Below the pieces are notes generated by a model. That model made no database searches, was not told the DNA's origin, and saw only the letters and a program-made list of their open reading frames with translations. 64,000 bases of DNA from Prevotella sp. MGM1 (GTDB lineage Bacteria; Bacteroidota; Bacteroidia; Bacteroidales; Bacteroidaceae): positions 1 to 64,000 of the forward strand of contig NZ_BEWV01000136.1 of NCBI RefSeq assembly GCF_002933775.1, given 5' to 3'. Shown here piece after piece: positions 8,225 through 17,608 of the stretch (position 1 is its first letter; every line of letters begins with the position of its first letter). A program made the translations under genes and the position numbers.

Positions 8225-9394
8225 CTATTTCAGACTGTCTTTGTACCAATCGAAGAGTTTTTGCACTCCGTCCTCAATCTCAACCTTGTGTGTCCAGCCG
8301 AGAGAGTGCAGTTTTTCGACATCAATCAGTTTGCGGGGAGTGCCGTCCGGTTTAGAGCTGTCAAACTCAATGACTCCCTCGAAGCCCACCGTTTTCACCA
8401 CGAGTTCCGATAACTCGCGTATGGTAAGCTCTTTTCCTGTGCCCACATTGATGTGGCAGTTGCGTATCTCGCCGAGTGCCGGTATCGCCCCGCCACGCCC
8501 TTCGCTGTTGTTGCGGTCTACATCGCCGTCGACAGATGCTCCGTGGAATACAGATGAGTATTTTTCTATGCCTATGATTTCTTTGAAATCAACGTTGAGC
8601 AGCACGTGAACGCTGGCATCCGCCATGTCTTCGCTCCACAGGAACTCGCGCAGCGGAGTGCCGGTGCCCCATAGTACGACCTTGTTATCTCCGATACCGT
8701 ATTTTGCGAGCACGGCGAGTATATCGTCTTTTGTGTTGCTGCCAGTGACGCTTTCCACCGGCCGCTTGTCCATGTCAGTCTTGATGGCGTCCCAATTGTT
8801 GTCGTGTATGAGTTTCGCCAGATACACTTTTCGCATCATTGCCGGCATCACATGACTGTTTTCCAAGTGGAAATTGTCATTCGGCCCGTAGAGGTTGGTC
8901 GGCATTACGGCGATGTAGTTCGTGCCGTATTGCAGGTTATAGCTCTCGCACATCTTCAAGCCGGCAATCTTTGCTATCGCATATTCCTCGTTGCTGTATT
9001 CGAGTGGCGATGTCAGGAGGGCGTCTTCTTTCATCGGTTGCGGTGCGTTTTTGGGATATATGCACGTTGAACCGAGGAAAAGGAGTTTCTTCACACCGTG
9101 TGAGTAGGCGTTTCCAATGACGTTGCACTGCATCATCATGTTTTGCATGATGAAGTCGGCGCGGTATAATGAGTTTGCCATTATTCCGCCTACGAATGCA
9201 GCCGCAAGCACGACGGCATCAGGCCTTTCACTGTCGAAAAACTCTTTTACGGCTTTCTGGTCGGTGAGGTCGAGCTCTTTATGCGATCTGCCGATGAGAT
9301 TTTTATAGCCTCTTGCATGCAGGTTATTCCAAATTGCGGAACCCACAAGCCCGTGGTGTCCCGCAATATATATCTTACTGTTCTTGTCCAACAT
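8225..9394 (-). CDS. fcl: GDP-L-fucose synthase
   Basis: This is the NADPH-dependent 3,5-epimerase/4-reductase that converts GDP-4-keto-6-deoxy-D-mannose to GDP-L-fucose. The N-terminal Rossmann motif is [14 protein letters not shown], the Ser/Cys loop is FLGSTCIYP, and the catalytic Tyr-Lys pair is in [10 protein letters not shown]. At 389 aa it is longer than the roughly 320-aa enterobacterial enzyme because of internal insertions around residues 195-230 and 270-300 (the second rich in Asp and Gly). Similar longer forms are usual in Bacteroidales. The ATG overlaps the gmd stop by one base (TAATG), so translation is coupled to the preceding pathway enzyme. Confidence 0.93.
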   Translation of the reverse strand: MLDKNSKIYIAGHHGLVGSAIWNNLHARGYKNLIGRSHKELDLTDQKAVKEFFDSERPDAVVLAAAFVGGIMANSLYRADFIMQNMMMQCNVIGNAYSHGVKKLLFLGSTCIYPKNAPQPMKEDALLTSPLEYSNEEYAIAKIAGLKMCESYNLQYGTNYIAVMPTNLYGPNDNFHLENSHVMPAMMRKVYLAKLIHDNNWDAIKTDMDKRPVESVTGSNTKDDILAVLAKYGIGDNKVVLWGTGTPLREFLWSEDMADASVHVLLNVDFKEIIGIEKYSSVFHGASVDGDVDRNNSEGRGGAIPALGEIRNCHINVGTGKELTIRELSELVVKTVGFEGVIEFDSSKPDGTPRKLIDVEKLHSLGWTHKVEIEDGVQKLFDWYKDSLK

Positions 9395-10488
9395 TATTTC
9401 ACGACTCCTTTTTCAAGATATTCGGCAAGGTTTGTTCTCATGACGCTGGCCACGTGGTCTGCCGCCACTTTCTGCATGTCATGCTTTACCATTATGTTGA
9501 CGAGCTCTTCAAACGTGGTCTTCATCGGATCCCAGCCCAGTTCTTTCTTGGCTTTTGAGGGGTCGCCCCAAAGATTGACGACATCGGTAGGTCTGTAAAA
9601 GTCGGGTGACACCTCGATGAGGCATTTGCCTGTCTTGATGTCGTACCCTTTCTCGTCCATTCCTTCGCCTTTGAATTCCAGTTCTATTCCTGCGGCCCTG
9701 AAAGCGTATTGACAGAACTCACGTACCGAGTGCTGTACGCCCGTGGCTATTACGAAATCTTCCGGGGTGTCGTGTTGAAGAATCAGCCACATGCACTCCA
9801 CATAATCTTTCGCATATCCCCAGTCGCGAAGTGACGACAGGTTGCCGAGATATAATTTCTCTTGTTTTCCTTGCGCGATACGTGCTGCGGCAAGGGTTAT
9901 CTTGCGTGTGACGAAAGTCTCGCCACGGCGTTCAGACTCGTGATTGAATAGTATTCCCGAACAACAGAACATGTTGTATGCTTCCCGGTATTCCTTGATA
10001 ATCCAAAAACCGTAGAGTTTTGCCACGGCATAGGGAGAGTACGGGTGGAAAGGTGTGTTCTCGTTTTGCGGTACCTCTTCTACTTTTCCATACAGTTCGG
10101 ATGTGGATGCCTGATAGATACGGCATGTTTGTTCGAGATGATTGGCTCGAACGGCTTCCAAAATGCGAAGAACGCCGGTGGCATCAACATCAGCGGTGAA
10201 CTCAGGAGAATCGAACGATACCTGGACGTGACTTTGGGCGGCAAGGTTATAAATCTCGGTCGGTTGTACTTTGCCAACCACTTTCACGAGAGACATCGAG
10301 TCACCCATGTCGGCATAGTGCAGGTGGAACTGCGGATGACCCTCAAGGTGGGCAATCCGTTCTCTGTAATCTACAGAGCTGCGGCGGATGATGCCATGTA
10401 CATCGTATCCTTTCTTTATTAGAAATTCAGACAGGTAAGAGCCGTCCTGGCCTGTGACACCTGTGATTAATGCGACTTTTTTATTCAT
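9394..10488 (-). CDS. gmd: GDP-mannose 4,6-dehydratase
   Basis: It dehydrates GDP-D-mannose to GDP-4-keto-6-deoxy-D-mannose, the first committed step to GDP-fucose. It starts with the NADP-binding [16 protein letters not shown]. The catalytic YxxxK is in [13 protein letters not shown], and [14 protein letters not shown] (about residues 35-50) is the Gmd-specific NADP loop. Its 364 aa is the normal length. It sits between manC (34 nt upstream) and fcl (1-nt overlap), giving the complete mannose-1-phosphate to GDP-fucose sequence in order. Confidence 0.95.
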   Translation of the reverse strand: MNKKVALITGVTGQDGSYLSEFLIKKGYDVHGIIRRSSVDYRERIAHLEGHPQFHLHYADMGDSMSLVKVVGKVQPTEIYNLAAQSHVQVSFDSPEFTADVDATGVLRILEAVRANHLEQTCRIYQASTSELYGKVEEVPQNENTPFHPYSPYAVAKLYGFWIIKEYREAYNMFCCSGILFNHESERRGETFVTRKITLAAARIAQGKQEKLYLGNLSSLRDWGYAKDYVECMWLILQHDTPEDFVIATGVQHSVREFCQYAFRAAGIELEFKGEGMDEKGYDIKTGKCLIEVSPDFYRPTDVVNLWGDPSKAKKELGWDPMKTTFEELVNIMVKHDMQKVAADHVASVMRTNLAEYLEKGVVK

Positions 10489-10522
10489 AATGCTTTGTTG
10501 ATTGTTATTCTGTTGATATTGT

Positions 10523-11590
10523 TTAATTCTGTCCTGAGAATTGTTTTATGCGTTGTTCTTCCGATAGTTTACATATAAGGAGAGTGTCGTTGTTCTCCGC
10601 CACGATATAGCCGTCGAGCCCTTGGATGACCACTTTCTTTTCCTGCATGGTGTGGATCATGCAGTTGTGTGTCTCAAACAGGTTTATGTCTTTTCCTATG
10701 CAACTGTTTCCGTATAGGTCTTTCTTTGTCTGTGTGAGTAGGGATCCCCATGTGCCGAGATCGCTCCACCCGAAATCTGCCGGACAGATGAAAATCTCTT
10801 CGGCCTTTTCCATTATAGCGTAATCCACTGATATGTTCTCACACTCAGGAAACAGCCGGTTGATTTCTTTTTGCTCATTATCCGTATTGTATACAGGTAT
10901 AAGCGATTCGAATATTTTTGCCATGGTTGGCTGGTATACTCTGAATGCGTTTACGATAGTGTTTACGTTCCAAATGAAGATACCTGCATTCCAGAAATAG
11001 TTTTTCTTCTGTATATATTGCTGTGCGGTTTGCAGATCGGGCTTTTCACGGAAAGAGTCTACTTTGTATATTTCTTTGTTTCTCAGTGAACTTGAAGACA
11101 GGTCGGCCTGTATGTATCCGTAGCCAGTTTCAGGACGTGAAGGTTTTATTCCAAGCGTGACTATGGCGTCGTTCTCGCTCGTGAACTTCATGCATCCGGA
11201 GATTACACGTGTGAATTCCGCTGTGTTTGTGACAATGTGGTCGCTTGGCGAAATCACGATATTGGCTTTGGGGTCTTTCGATTTTATTCTCCAACTTACA
11301 TAAGCGATGCATGGTGCTGTGTTTCTTCTGCACGGTTCGCAAAGAATGTTGCTTTCGGGTATATCCGGAAGCTGTTCTTTCACGATGCCAATATATTTCT
11401 CGTTGGTTACAATCCATATATTGTCATGGTCGCATATATCTTTAAATCTCTCTACCGTGAGCTGTAACAGCGATTTTCCCACACCGAGGACATCGATAAA
11501 CTGTTTCGGATTGTCCGTTGTGCTCATGGGCCAAAAACGGCTGCCTACGCCGCCTGCCATGATAACCAAGTGATTGTTGTTGGCTGCCAT
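10523..11590 (-). CDS. manC: Mannose-1-phosphate guanylyltransferase
   Basis: It makes GDP-mannose from mannose-1-phosphate and GTP, supplying Gmd. The nucleotidyltransferase signature [20 protein letters not shown] occupies about residues 11-30 and FREKPD the sugar-binding region (about 180). The 355-aa length shows the single-domain form, without the phosphomannose-isomerase (cupin) extension found in bifunctional ManC/AlgA. It is the fourth gene of the glnS operon, 21 nt after dedA. The fucose made here probably feeds capsule, O-antigen or protein O-glycans, but that is inferred from Bacteroidales biology. Confidence 0.92.
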   Translation of the reverse strand: MAANNNHLVIMAGGVGSRFWPMSTTDNPKQFIDVLGVGKSLLQLTVERFKDICDHDNIWIVTNEKYIGIVKEQLPDIPESNILCEPCRRNTAPCIAYVSWRIKSKDPKANIVISPSDHIVTNTAEFTRVISGCMKFTSENDAIVTLGIKPSRPETGYGYIQADLSSSSLRNKEIYKVDSFREKPDLQTAQQYIQKKNYFWNAGIFIWNVNTIVNAFRVYQPTMAKIFESLIPVYNTDNEQKEINRLFPECENISVDYAIMEKAEEIFICPADFGWSDLGTWGSLLTQTKKDLYGNSCIGKDINLFETHNCMIHTMQEKKVVIQGLDGYIVAENNDTLLICKLSEEQRIKQFSGQN

Positions 11591-11611
11591 AATGATTAAT
11601 TTGTTTAATTG

Positions 11612-12247
11612 TTATTTGGTGGATTTGCCGCGTTTGCTCATCATTCTTTTAATTACGAAGTAACCTACGGCGATGATAAACGCTACAATAATGAATAATT
11701 GAATCTGATGTGAGTATTCCGATATTTTATCATTGAGTTCGTTTTCCGGAACGATCGAATGCAGATACCAGCCGAGTGCGGCTAATATGCCGTTCCAGCA
11801 ACCGGCTCCTATTGTTGTATAGAGCAGGAATTTCCAATAGTTCATCTTTGCCAGTCCGGCCGGAATGGATATTAATTGCCTTATTACAGGCAGCAGTCTT
11901 CCGGTCAGTGTCGCTACCGTGCCGTGATCATAAAAGTATTTTTCGCTTTTTTCCACTTTCTCCTGATTCAGTAAGCACATCTTTCCCCATCTGCTGTTGA
12001 CAAATCTGTATATTATAGGTCTGCCGAGAAAATAAGCGGCAACATAATTTGCGGTAGCTCCAAGGTCAGCTCCGATGGTCGCAAATAGTATTACAAGAAA
12101 AATATCCAATTCACCTGCCGCGGCATGATATGCCGCTGGTGCCACCACTACCTCCGACGGAAAAGGTATGGCACTGCTTTCGATGAACATTAAAAAGAGA
12201 ATCGTTCCGTAATTAAGGTTGTCTAACAGTGTCGAGATAATATTCAT
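11612..12247 (-). CDS. DedA-family (SNARE-associated/VTT) membrane protein
   Basis: This is an inner-membrane protein of the DedA family, members of which act in undecaprenyl-phosphate or phospholipid flipping and proton-dependent envelope homeostasis. It shows the re-entrant motif FPSEVVVAPAAYHA near residues 29-42 and the conserved TGRLLPVIRQLISIPAGLAKM near 120-140 (split here: TGRLLPVIRQLIS and IPAGLAKM). There are about four to five hydrophobic segments, and the tail ends in basic residues. It lies 4 nt after the TPR gene in the GDP-fucose operon. A link to recycling of the lipid carrier used with GDP-sugars is plausible but inferred. Confidence 0.88.
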   Translation of the reverse strand: MNIISTLLDNLNYGTILFLMFIESSAIPFPSEVVVAPAAYHAAAGELDIFLVILFATIGADLGATANYVAAYFLGRPIIYRFVNSRWGKMCLLNQEKVEKSEKYFYDHGTVATLTGRLLPVIRQLISIPAGLAKMNYWKFLLYTTIGAGCWNGILAALGWYLHSIVPENELNDKISEYSHQIQLFIIVAFIIAVGYFVIKRMMSKRGKSTK

Positions 12248-12251
12248 TCTA

Positions 12252-13673
12252 TTATTTAATATTTAATTTGTTAATCATGTAATCAAAATAATTCTCAGGC
12301 TTGATATCTTTCGGGAAGATATTTGAAAGCACGTTTTCCGCTTCTTTTGGATTACGTTTTACTGCAATTTTAAGATAGTATAAAAACTCATCCGCTTTTT
12401 TCATATCCCAGCAGCAACGTGCCATATATGCGTATCCTTGATTGAAACCGTCTTCCGTTACTTCAAATAACTTTTTGAACATATTGTATGCCGCTTCGAT
12501 GTATTTGTTATCGTATAATGATACTGTGATGCGTAATACAATCTCGGGATTGCTCTCAGATTTTATGATTGCTTGTTTGTATATGTCTTCCGCCTCTTCC
12601 AATCTGCCGTTTTCCAGTAATATATGTCCTTTAAGCACGTCTATATCGGCATGATTGCAGTCAATGCTTTTTGTCTTGTCGAGGACTTCCAGCGCTTTGT
12701 CTGGCATTTTTTTTGCGCTGTACGCAAAAGCGAGTTCATGATAAATCTGCACTCTGTATGGTGAACTGGACTGTGCCGCGGCCTCAGCTTTAAGCAGGGC
12801 CTCTATTGCTTTGTCATATAAATCAAGATATGCGAGGCATGTACCAGTGTTTAGCCATCCGAATTCGTCATCGGGAACCACGTCGCAATATCTTTCATAA
12901 TACTTCAATGCCTCTTCATAATTACCAAGACGGTACAGGCCGTTGGCCTTGGCTATCAGTCCGTCGGGGTCTGTAGGGTCGATGGCAATCGCATATTCGC
13001 TGCTCGTTATGGCATCGCTGAACTTCTCTTCCATGAACTGTGCGCTGGCCAAGGCATTCCAATAGTTCTTGGAATACGGATTTTCATCAATAAGCTCATT
13101 GAAAATATCGGCGCTGTCGCTGAATTTTCCCATTCCGAACAGTGCCCTTGCCATAAGTTCCTTATAGTCGGAACTGTGATGATTTTTTGCCCGCGTCATC
13201 CATTGATATGCCTTGTCGTTTATTCCATAGTCTATGTATATGTTTGCTATGTCAAGTACAAAATCGTCGTAATCATCCGGTTCAACGGTCATGAAATACT
13301 CATGAAGGAATTTTTCCGCTTTGTCGATTTCGTTTTTGGCTATCAATATTTCCGCTTCAAGATATTTATAGTCAGGTGTTTCTTTATCTGTGACACAGCC
13401 GGCAAGCTCTTCCGCATTTTCAATCCGGCCGTTTCTCAATTCTTCGCATGCTTTGAATATGAGCGGCGATGCGGCCTCGGGATACAATTCGAGCGCAAGC
13501 CCTATTGCTTCCCGAGACTTTGCCGCTTTGCCTTTGTAGTTATAATAGTCGGCAATATCAACCAAATCGTCAACATCCATAAAGGGAGTATCGCCCGATT
13601 CGATTGATTCTTCGTATGAGTTTAATACTTCCTTAAACTCTTTACTGTCGAAGTATTCGTCGTCTATTTGCAT
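12252..13673 (-). CDS. Cytoplasmic tetratricopeptide-repeat protein
   Basis: The 473-aa protein consists almost entirely of about ten TPR helix pairs (for example AYQWMTRAKNHHSSDYKELM, YWNALASAQFMEEKFSDAIT, WLNTGTCLAYLDLYDKAIEA). It has no signal peptide or membrane segment and is strongly acidic. It probably scaffolds protein-protein contacts in the cytoplasm. The partner is unknown. It sits 22 nt after glnS and 4 nt before dedA, an arrangement that makes co-transcription very likely. Confidence 0.85.
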   Translation of the reverse strand: MQIDDEYFDSKEFKEVLNSYEESIESGDTPFMDVDDLVDIADYYNYKGKAAKSREAIGLALELYPEAASPLIFKACEELRNGRIENAEELAGCVTDKETPDYKYLEAEILIAKNEIDKAEKFLHEYFMTVEPDDYDDFVLDIANIYIDYGINDKAYQWMTRAKNHHSSDYKELMARALFGMGKFSDSADIFNELIDENPYSKNYWNALASAQFMEEKFSDAITSSEYAIAIDPTDPDGLIAKANGLYRLGNYEEALKYYERYCDVVPDDEFGWLNTGTCLAYLDLYDKAIEALLKAEAAAQSSSPYRVQIYHELAFAYSAKKMPDKALEVLDKTKSIDCNHADIDVLKGHILLENGRLEEAEDIYKQAIIKSESNPEIVLRITVSLYDNKYIEAAYNMFKKLFEVTEDGFNQGYAYMARCCWDMKKADEFLYYLKIAVKRNPKEAENVLSNIFPKDIKPENYFDYMINKLNIK

Positions 13674-13695
13674 TACTTAAATATTCTTCGAGGCC

Positions 13696-15411
13696 TTATT
13701 TGTTCATTTTTGCCCATGTGTCTTTAAGTCCCACTGTGCGGTTGAATATCAACTTATCTTTTGTGGTATCCTTATCTATCGTGAAATATCCGATTCTCTG
13801 GAATTGCAGGAAGTCACCGACATTTTTTTCCGTGATGAATCTCTCCACATAACAATTGTTGAGTACTGTCAGTGATTTCGGATTGAGCAGTTCTCGGAAG
13901 TCACGATCATCGGCCGACGGATTTTCCACGCTGAACAGTCTGTCGTATAGGCGCACTTCGGCAGGCATACAGTGACCTGCGCTTAGCCAATGTAGCGTGC
14001 CTTTCACTTTTCTGTTTGCCCCGTCCATGCCGCTTTTACTCTGCGGGTCATACTCGGCATAGATTTCTTCTATCTCCCCGTTTGCGTTTTTTTTGCATCC
14101 GGTGCACATTATTATATAGGCGTTTTTGAGTCTCACTTCCTTTCCTGGTGTCATGCGGAAAAACTTCTTCGGAGCGTCTTCCATGAAGTCATCCCGTTCT
14201 ATCCACAGTTCACGGCTGAACGTGATGGTATGGGTTCCCTCGGCTTCGTTTTCCGGATTGTTCACCGCTTCCATCTCTTCCGTCTTTCCTTCGGGATAGT
14301 TTGTGATGATAAGTTTCACGGGATTTATCACTGCCGATATGCGTGTAGCTCTCTTGTTGAGATCATCTCGAACGGCTGCTTCGAGCAGTGCGTAGTCGTT
14401 CAGTGCGTCAAACTTGGTGTAACCGATTGAGCGTATGAAATTTCTTATGCTCTCTGATGAATACCCGCGTCGTCTCATACCGCAGATGGTGGGCATTCGC
14501 GGGTCGTCCCATCCGTTTACGAGATGTTCGTCCACGAGAGTGTGAAGTTTGCGCTTGCTCATCACTGTGTACGTGATGTTCAGGCGGTTAAACTCAATCT
14601 GTCTCGGACGGTAGCCTGTCTCGTTTTCCGTTTTGTTTTCCGACTCTTTGAGCAGGTCTATGAACTTGTCGTAGAGAGGGCGGTGAGGAACAAACTCCAG
14701 CGTGCATATAGAGTGGGTGACACCTTCGAAATAGTCGCTCTGTCCGTGTGCGAAGTCGTACATCGGGTAGGCGTGCCATTTCGTTCCGGTGCGGTGATGC
14801 GGAGTGTGGATGATGCGATACATTACCGGGTCGCGGAAGTGCATGTTGGGATTTGCCATGTCCATTTTGGCTCTCAGTACCATTGAACCTTCCACTGCCT
14901 CGGGTGTGTTCATCTTGTTGAACAGTTTGAGACTTTCCTCTATCGGGCGGTCACGGTACGGACTCGGCTTTCCCGGAGTGGTCGGAGTGCCTTTTTGTTC
15001 GGCAATCTGCTCCGATGTCTGTTCGTCTATGTATGCGAGATTGTTTTTTATCATCCATATTGCGAAATCCCAAAGTTGTGGGAAATAGTCGGATGCATAA
15101 TAAACGTTGCCCCATTTAAAACCGAGCCACTTGATGTCGTTGAGTATCGAGTCAACATATTCGGTGTCTTCTTTCGAAGGATTGGTGTCGTCGAAGCGCA
15201 GATTGCATACTCCGCCGTATTTTTCCGCCACTCCGAAGTCCATACAGATGGCCTTGGCGTGTCCGATATGGATATATCCGTTTGGCTCGGGAGGAAATCG
15301 TGTCTGTATTTTTCCTCCGTTTTTCCCTTCCGCAAGGTCGTTTTCAACCATCTGTTCAACGAAGCTCAAGCTTTTTTTCTCTTCGTTTTCACTGCAATTT
15401 TTCTCAACCAT
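13696..15411 (-). CDS. glnS: Glutaminyl-tRNA synthetase
   Basis: This class I synthetase charges tRNA-Gln with glutamine. The HIGH motif is in RFPPEPNGYIHIGHAKAI (about residues 41-58), and the KMSKS equivalent is YTVMSKRKLHTLV near residue 280. The C-terminal half is the anticodon-binding beta-barrel domain. Length of 571 aa matches bacterial GlnRS. It heads the operon TPR-dedA-manC-gmd-fcl. Two candidate -7 boxes are upstream. Presence of GlnRS implies direct glutaminylation rather than only the GatCAB route. Confidence 0.96.
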   Translation of the reverse strand: MVEKNCSENEEKKSLSFVEQMVENDLAEGKNGGKIQTRFPPEPNGYIHIGHAKAICMDFGVAEKYGGVCNLRFDDTNPSKEDTEYVDSILNDIKWLGFKWGNVYYASDYFPQLWDFAIWMIKNNLAYIDEQTSEQIAEQKGTPTTPGKPSPYRDRPIEESLKLFNKMNTPEAVEGSMVLRAKMDMANPNMHFRDPVMYRIIHTPHHRTGTKWHAYPMYDFAHGQSDYFEGVTHSICTLEFVPHRPLYDKFIDLLKESENKTENETGYRPRQIEFNRLNITYTVMSKRKLHTLVDEHLVNGWDDPRMPTICGMRRRGYSSESIRNFIRSIGYTKFDALNDYALLEAAVRDDLNKRATRISAVINPVKLIITNYPEGKTEEMEAVNNPENEAEGTHTITFSRELWIERDDFMEDAPKKFFRMTPGKEVRLKNAYIIMCTGCKKNANGEIEEIYAEYDPQSKSGMDGANRKVKGTLHWLSAGHCMPAEVRLYDRLFSVENPSADDRDFRELLNPKSLTVLNNCYVERFITEKNVGDFLQFQRIGYFTIDKDTTKDKLIFNRTVGLKDTWAKMNK

Positions 15412-15442
15412 AATAATCTTATGTTTTTTGTATTTGTGAATG

Positions 15443-15450
15443 CAAAGTTA
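15443..15450 (-). promoter_or_regulatory. Promoter -7 box of glnS (proximal)
   Basis: TAACTTTG on the minus strand, 32 nt upstream of the glnS start codon. A second match, TATCTTTG at 15501-15508, could be an alternative distal promoter. Confidence 0.6.
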
Positions 15451-15520
15451 CTAAATATCATGGCACAAAGCCATCGTCATATAATAAAATATGTGGGATG
15501 CAAAGATACGAAATAAATGT

Positions 15521-16807
15521 CTAATAGATATTGTCAATATCTTTTTTTATGGATTTATTATAATAAAAATCCATTCCGGCGGCATAATACCATTCCAACC
15601 GTTTTATATCATTGTTGTAATCGTACCGTAAAACCCTGTCGTCATATATCTTTTGCGGCACGAAGACACTCATTCCGCCATATAGGCCTTCCGCGTCTTT
15701 GAAATCGAAATCAATATTGTATGACGTGGTCCATTTCCTCGTCCATTTCTTGTACACTACCGTTCTGTTGAGCTGTGCTTTCCATTCGTCGTATGCTTCG
15801 GCATACCGTATGTTTCCGCTCATTATGCAGTCTATATCGGTTAGAATCTTGATAACATCCGCTCTTGAACGTTCTCCATAATAAAAGATAGCATCTTCTG
15901 TTTTTATCGTTCCGTCTTCCGGCAGCAGTGCTATAATCCTGTTTGTGATGTAGGCCAGATACTCCATCTCGTTTGTCTTTATCACAGAGAGTGGCACTTT
16001 ATTGCCGTAATAATCTTCTTGTTCGAAATATGTGTCTACGATTTTCTTATAGAAATCGTCTGATGTGCCGAACAGTAATGGCACTATTTTGTCGTAAGGC
16101 GCGCCGATAGCCGGTATTTCTGCCGGTGATCCTATTATGAAATCCGCGGTGTTGCGCAGTTCGTATGCGACTTCGGCCGACTGGAAGTTGCATATATCTG
16201 CGAGGATGAATTTGAATCGTATTCGAAGTCCTTCGAGAACATTTGCGAGAGTGGGTATGTTGATCCATTTTCGTCCGCCATTTCCGTCCATGTCCGCACC
16301 GGTATCATATCCGTAGGCCCTGCGTACCGTTTGGGAGGCTTGATGAGCGGTGCGGTATGCTATCGTGTCTTGTTCTATCAGCCATCCGCTTGCATGTCCC
16401 CATAGTACCAGTCCGTATTCTTCCGCCGGATACTCCGTAATGATTCTGCTCAGTATCTCGCTCATCTTTTGCGGGTCAGAGGCATAAAACTCATTTCCGG
16501 CACTGTTGTATCCCGTGTTCTTGCATATCTTTCCGCCTGCAATTCTTGCGATGTATGGAGGGTTGTTCCTGTCTGTATTGTCTACGAATGCCACCAGGTT
16601 TACATCGTCTGGAATGTTCTTCGACCCGGCTGCCATTTCTGTCAGGTCGGCAGTGGCGTTACCGGACAGATTGTTTTCAGCTATCATATATACAATCACT
16701 GTTTTCCTTGCGGCAGACGGGGGCTTGTGATTGTTAGGTATTTCATTATCATCGTTGCATGATATGAGCAGAAACACAGCCCAAATCATGGTTAATAAAT
16801 ACTTCAT
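15521..16807 (-). CDS. Clostripain-family (C11) cysteine peptidase, lipoprotein
   Basis: An SPII signal peptide ends at the lipobox cysteine Cys17 (LLISC). The catalytic dyad is His138 in LVLWGHASGW and Cys206 in ILADICNFQSAEVAYEL, both in the exact context expected of C11/clostripain peptidases, which cut after Arg or Lys. KTVIVYMIAENNLS near residue 35 is the first strand of the caspase-like fold. It should be membrane-anchored and periplasmic or surface-exposed. Related Bacteroides enzymes activate toxins or other secreted proteins, but the substrate here is unknown. It is monocistronic and divergent from the GH25 gene, with promoters 22 nt apart. Confidence 0.9.
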   Translation of the reverse strand: MKYLLTMIWAVFLLISCNDDNEIPNNHKPPSAARKTVIVYMIAENNLSGNATADLTEMAAGSKNIPDDVNLVAFVDNTDRNNPPYIARIAGGKICKNTGYNSAGNEFYASDPQKMSEILSRIITEYPAEEYGLVLWGHASGWLIEQDTIAYRTAHQASQTVRRAYGYDTGADMDGNGGRKWINIPTLANVLEGLRIRFKFILADICNFQSAEVAYELRNTADFIIGSPAEIPAIGAPYDKIVPLLFGTSDDFYKKIVDTYFEQEDYYGNKVPLSVIKTNEMEYLAYITNRIIALLPEDGTIKTEDAIFYYGERSRADVIKILTDIDCIMSGNIRYAEAYDEWKAQLNRTVVYKKWTRKWTTSYNIDFDFKDAEGLYGGMSVFVPQKIYDDRVLRYDYNNDIKRLEWYYAAGMDFYYNKSIKKDIDNIY

Positions 16808-16824
16808 ATATTAATATTTTTCGG

Positions 16825-16862
16825 CAAAGTTACATTTATTTTGTCAATAGTTAGTATCTTTG
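16825..16862. promoter_or_regulatory. Divergent promoter pair (C11 peptidase / GH25)
   Basis: A minus-strand TAACTTTG (16825-16832) and a plus-strand TATCTTTG (16855-16862) lie back to back, serving the clostripain-family gene and the muramidase gene. RNA polymerase probably cannot occupy both at once. Confidence 0.65.
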
Positions 16863-16885
16863 CAACCTAATTTTGCTATCATATA

Positions 16886-17605
16886 ATGAAATATTTGACG
16901 ATTATATTACTGCTTTTAATGTCCCTATACATGCGTGGTCAGGATTTTTACGAGCAGTGTGAGGATACTTGTACACACGTTCACGGAATAGACATGAGCC
17001 ACTATCAGGGAGAAGTGTTCTGGGAGGCGGTGGGAGAAAACACCAAGATGGCATACGTGTACCTGAAAGCCACTGAGGGCGGTGACAGGATAGACTCGAG
17101 ATATGAGCGTAACATAGAATTGGCCCACAGGCACGGACTGAAAGTGGGAAGCTATCATTTTTACCGCCCGAAGACCGAGCAGGTCAAGCAGTTGGAAAAT
17201 TTCAAGACACAGTGTCTGCCGGGAGAACAGGACCTTATACCTATGATAGATATAGAGTCGACCGGCGGATACGGCACAGATGAGTTCTGCGACTCGCTTT
17301 TTAAGTTTCTTCGGCTTGTGGAAGAAGCATACCATCAGAAACCACTATTGTATACATATACCAATTTTTACAACAAGCATCTGTGTGGAAAAGTGGATGA
17401 CTATCTTCTGATGATAGCCCAGTACACGGAGCGTGAGCCGGTATTGGCAGACGAGCGGGATATAGCCATGTGGCAGTATACCGGAAAAGGAAGCCTGAAC
17501 GGGGTTAACGGGTATGTGGATAAAAGCAGGTTCATGGGAAATCACGGCCTGCGTGAAATCAGATACAGGCATAATGTCAAAGTTTCGGAAAAAACAAAAG
17601 AGTAG
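16886..17605 (+). CDS. GH25 muramidase (lysozyme), secreted
   Basis: This is a peptidoglycan N-acetylmuramidase of glycoside hydrolase family 25. The signal peptide spans residues 1-19. The family signature HGIDMSHYQG holds Asp36, and the catalytic DxE is Asp122/Glu124 in IPMIDIES. GSYHFYRP and AMWQYT are further GH25 landmarks. There is no cell-wall-binding domain, as usual in Bacteroidales, so it is a minimal catalytic domain of 239 aa. A role in wall remodelling or against competitors is open. It is 3 nt upstream of the zinc-ribbon gene, so the two form an operon. Confidence 0.9.
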   Translation: MKYLTIILLLLMSLYMRGQDFYEQCEDTCTHVHGIDMSHYQGEVFWEAVGENTKMAYVYLKATEGGDRIDSRYERNIELAHRHGLKVGSYHFYRPKTEQVKQLENFKTQCLPGEQDLIPMIDIESTGGYGTDEFCDSLFKFLRLVEEAYHQKPLLYTYTNFYNKHLCGKVDDYLLMIAQYTEREPVLADERDIAMWQYTGKGSLNGVNGYVDKSRFMGNHGLREIRYRHNVKVSEKTKE

Positions 17606-17608
17606 AAT

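Noticed and set aside
8225..15411. Capsule biosynthesis locus
   Set aside because: Only GDP-fucose precursor genes are present; there are no flippase, polymerase or clustered glycosyltransferases, so it is a precursor operon rather than a capsule locus.
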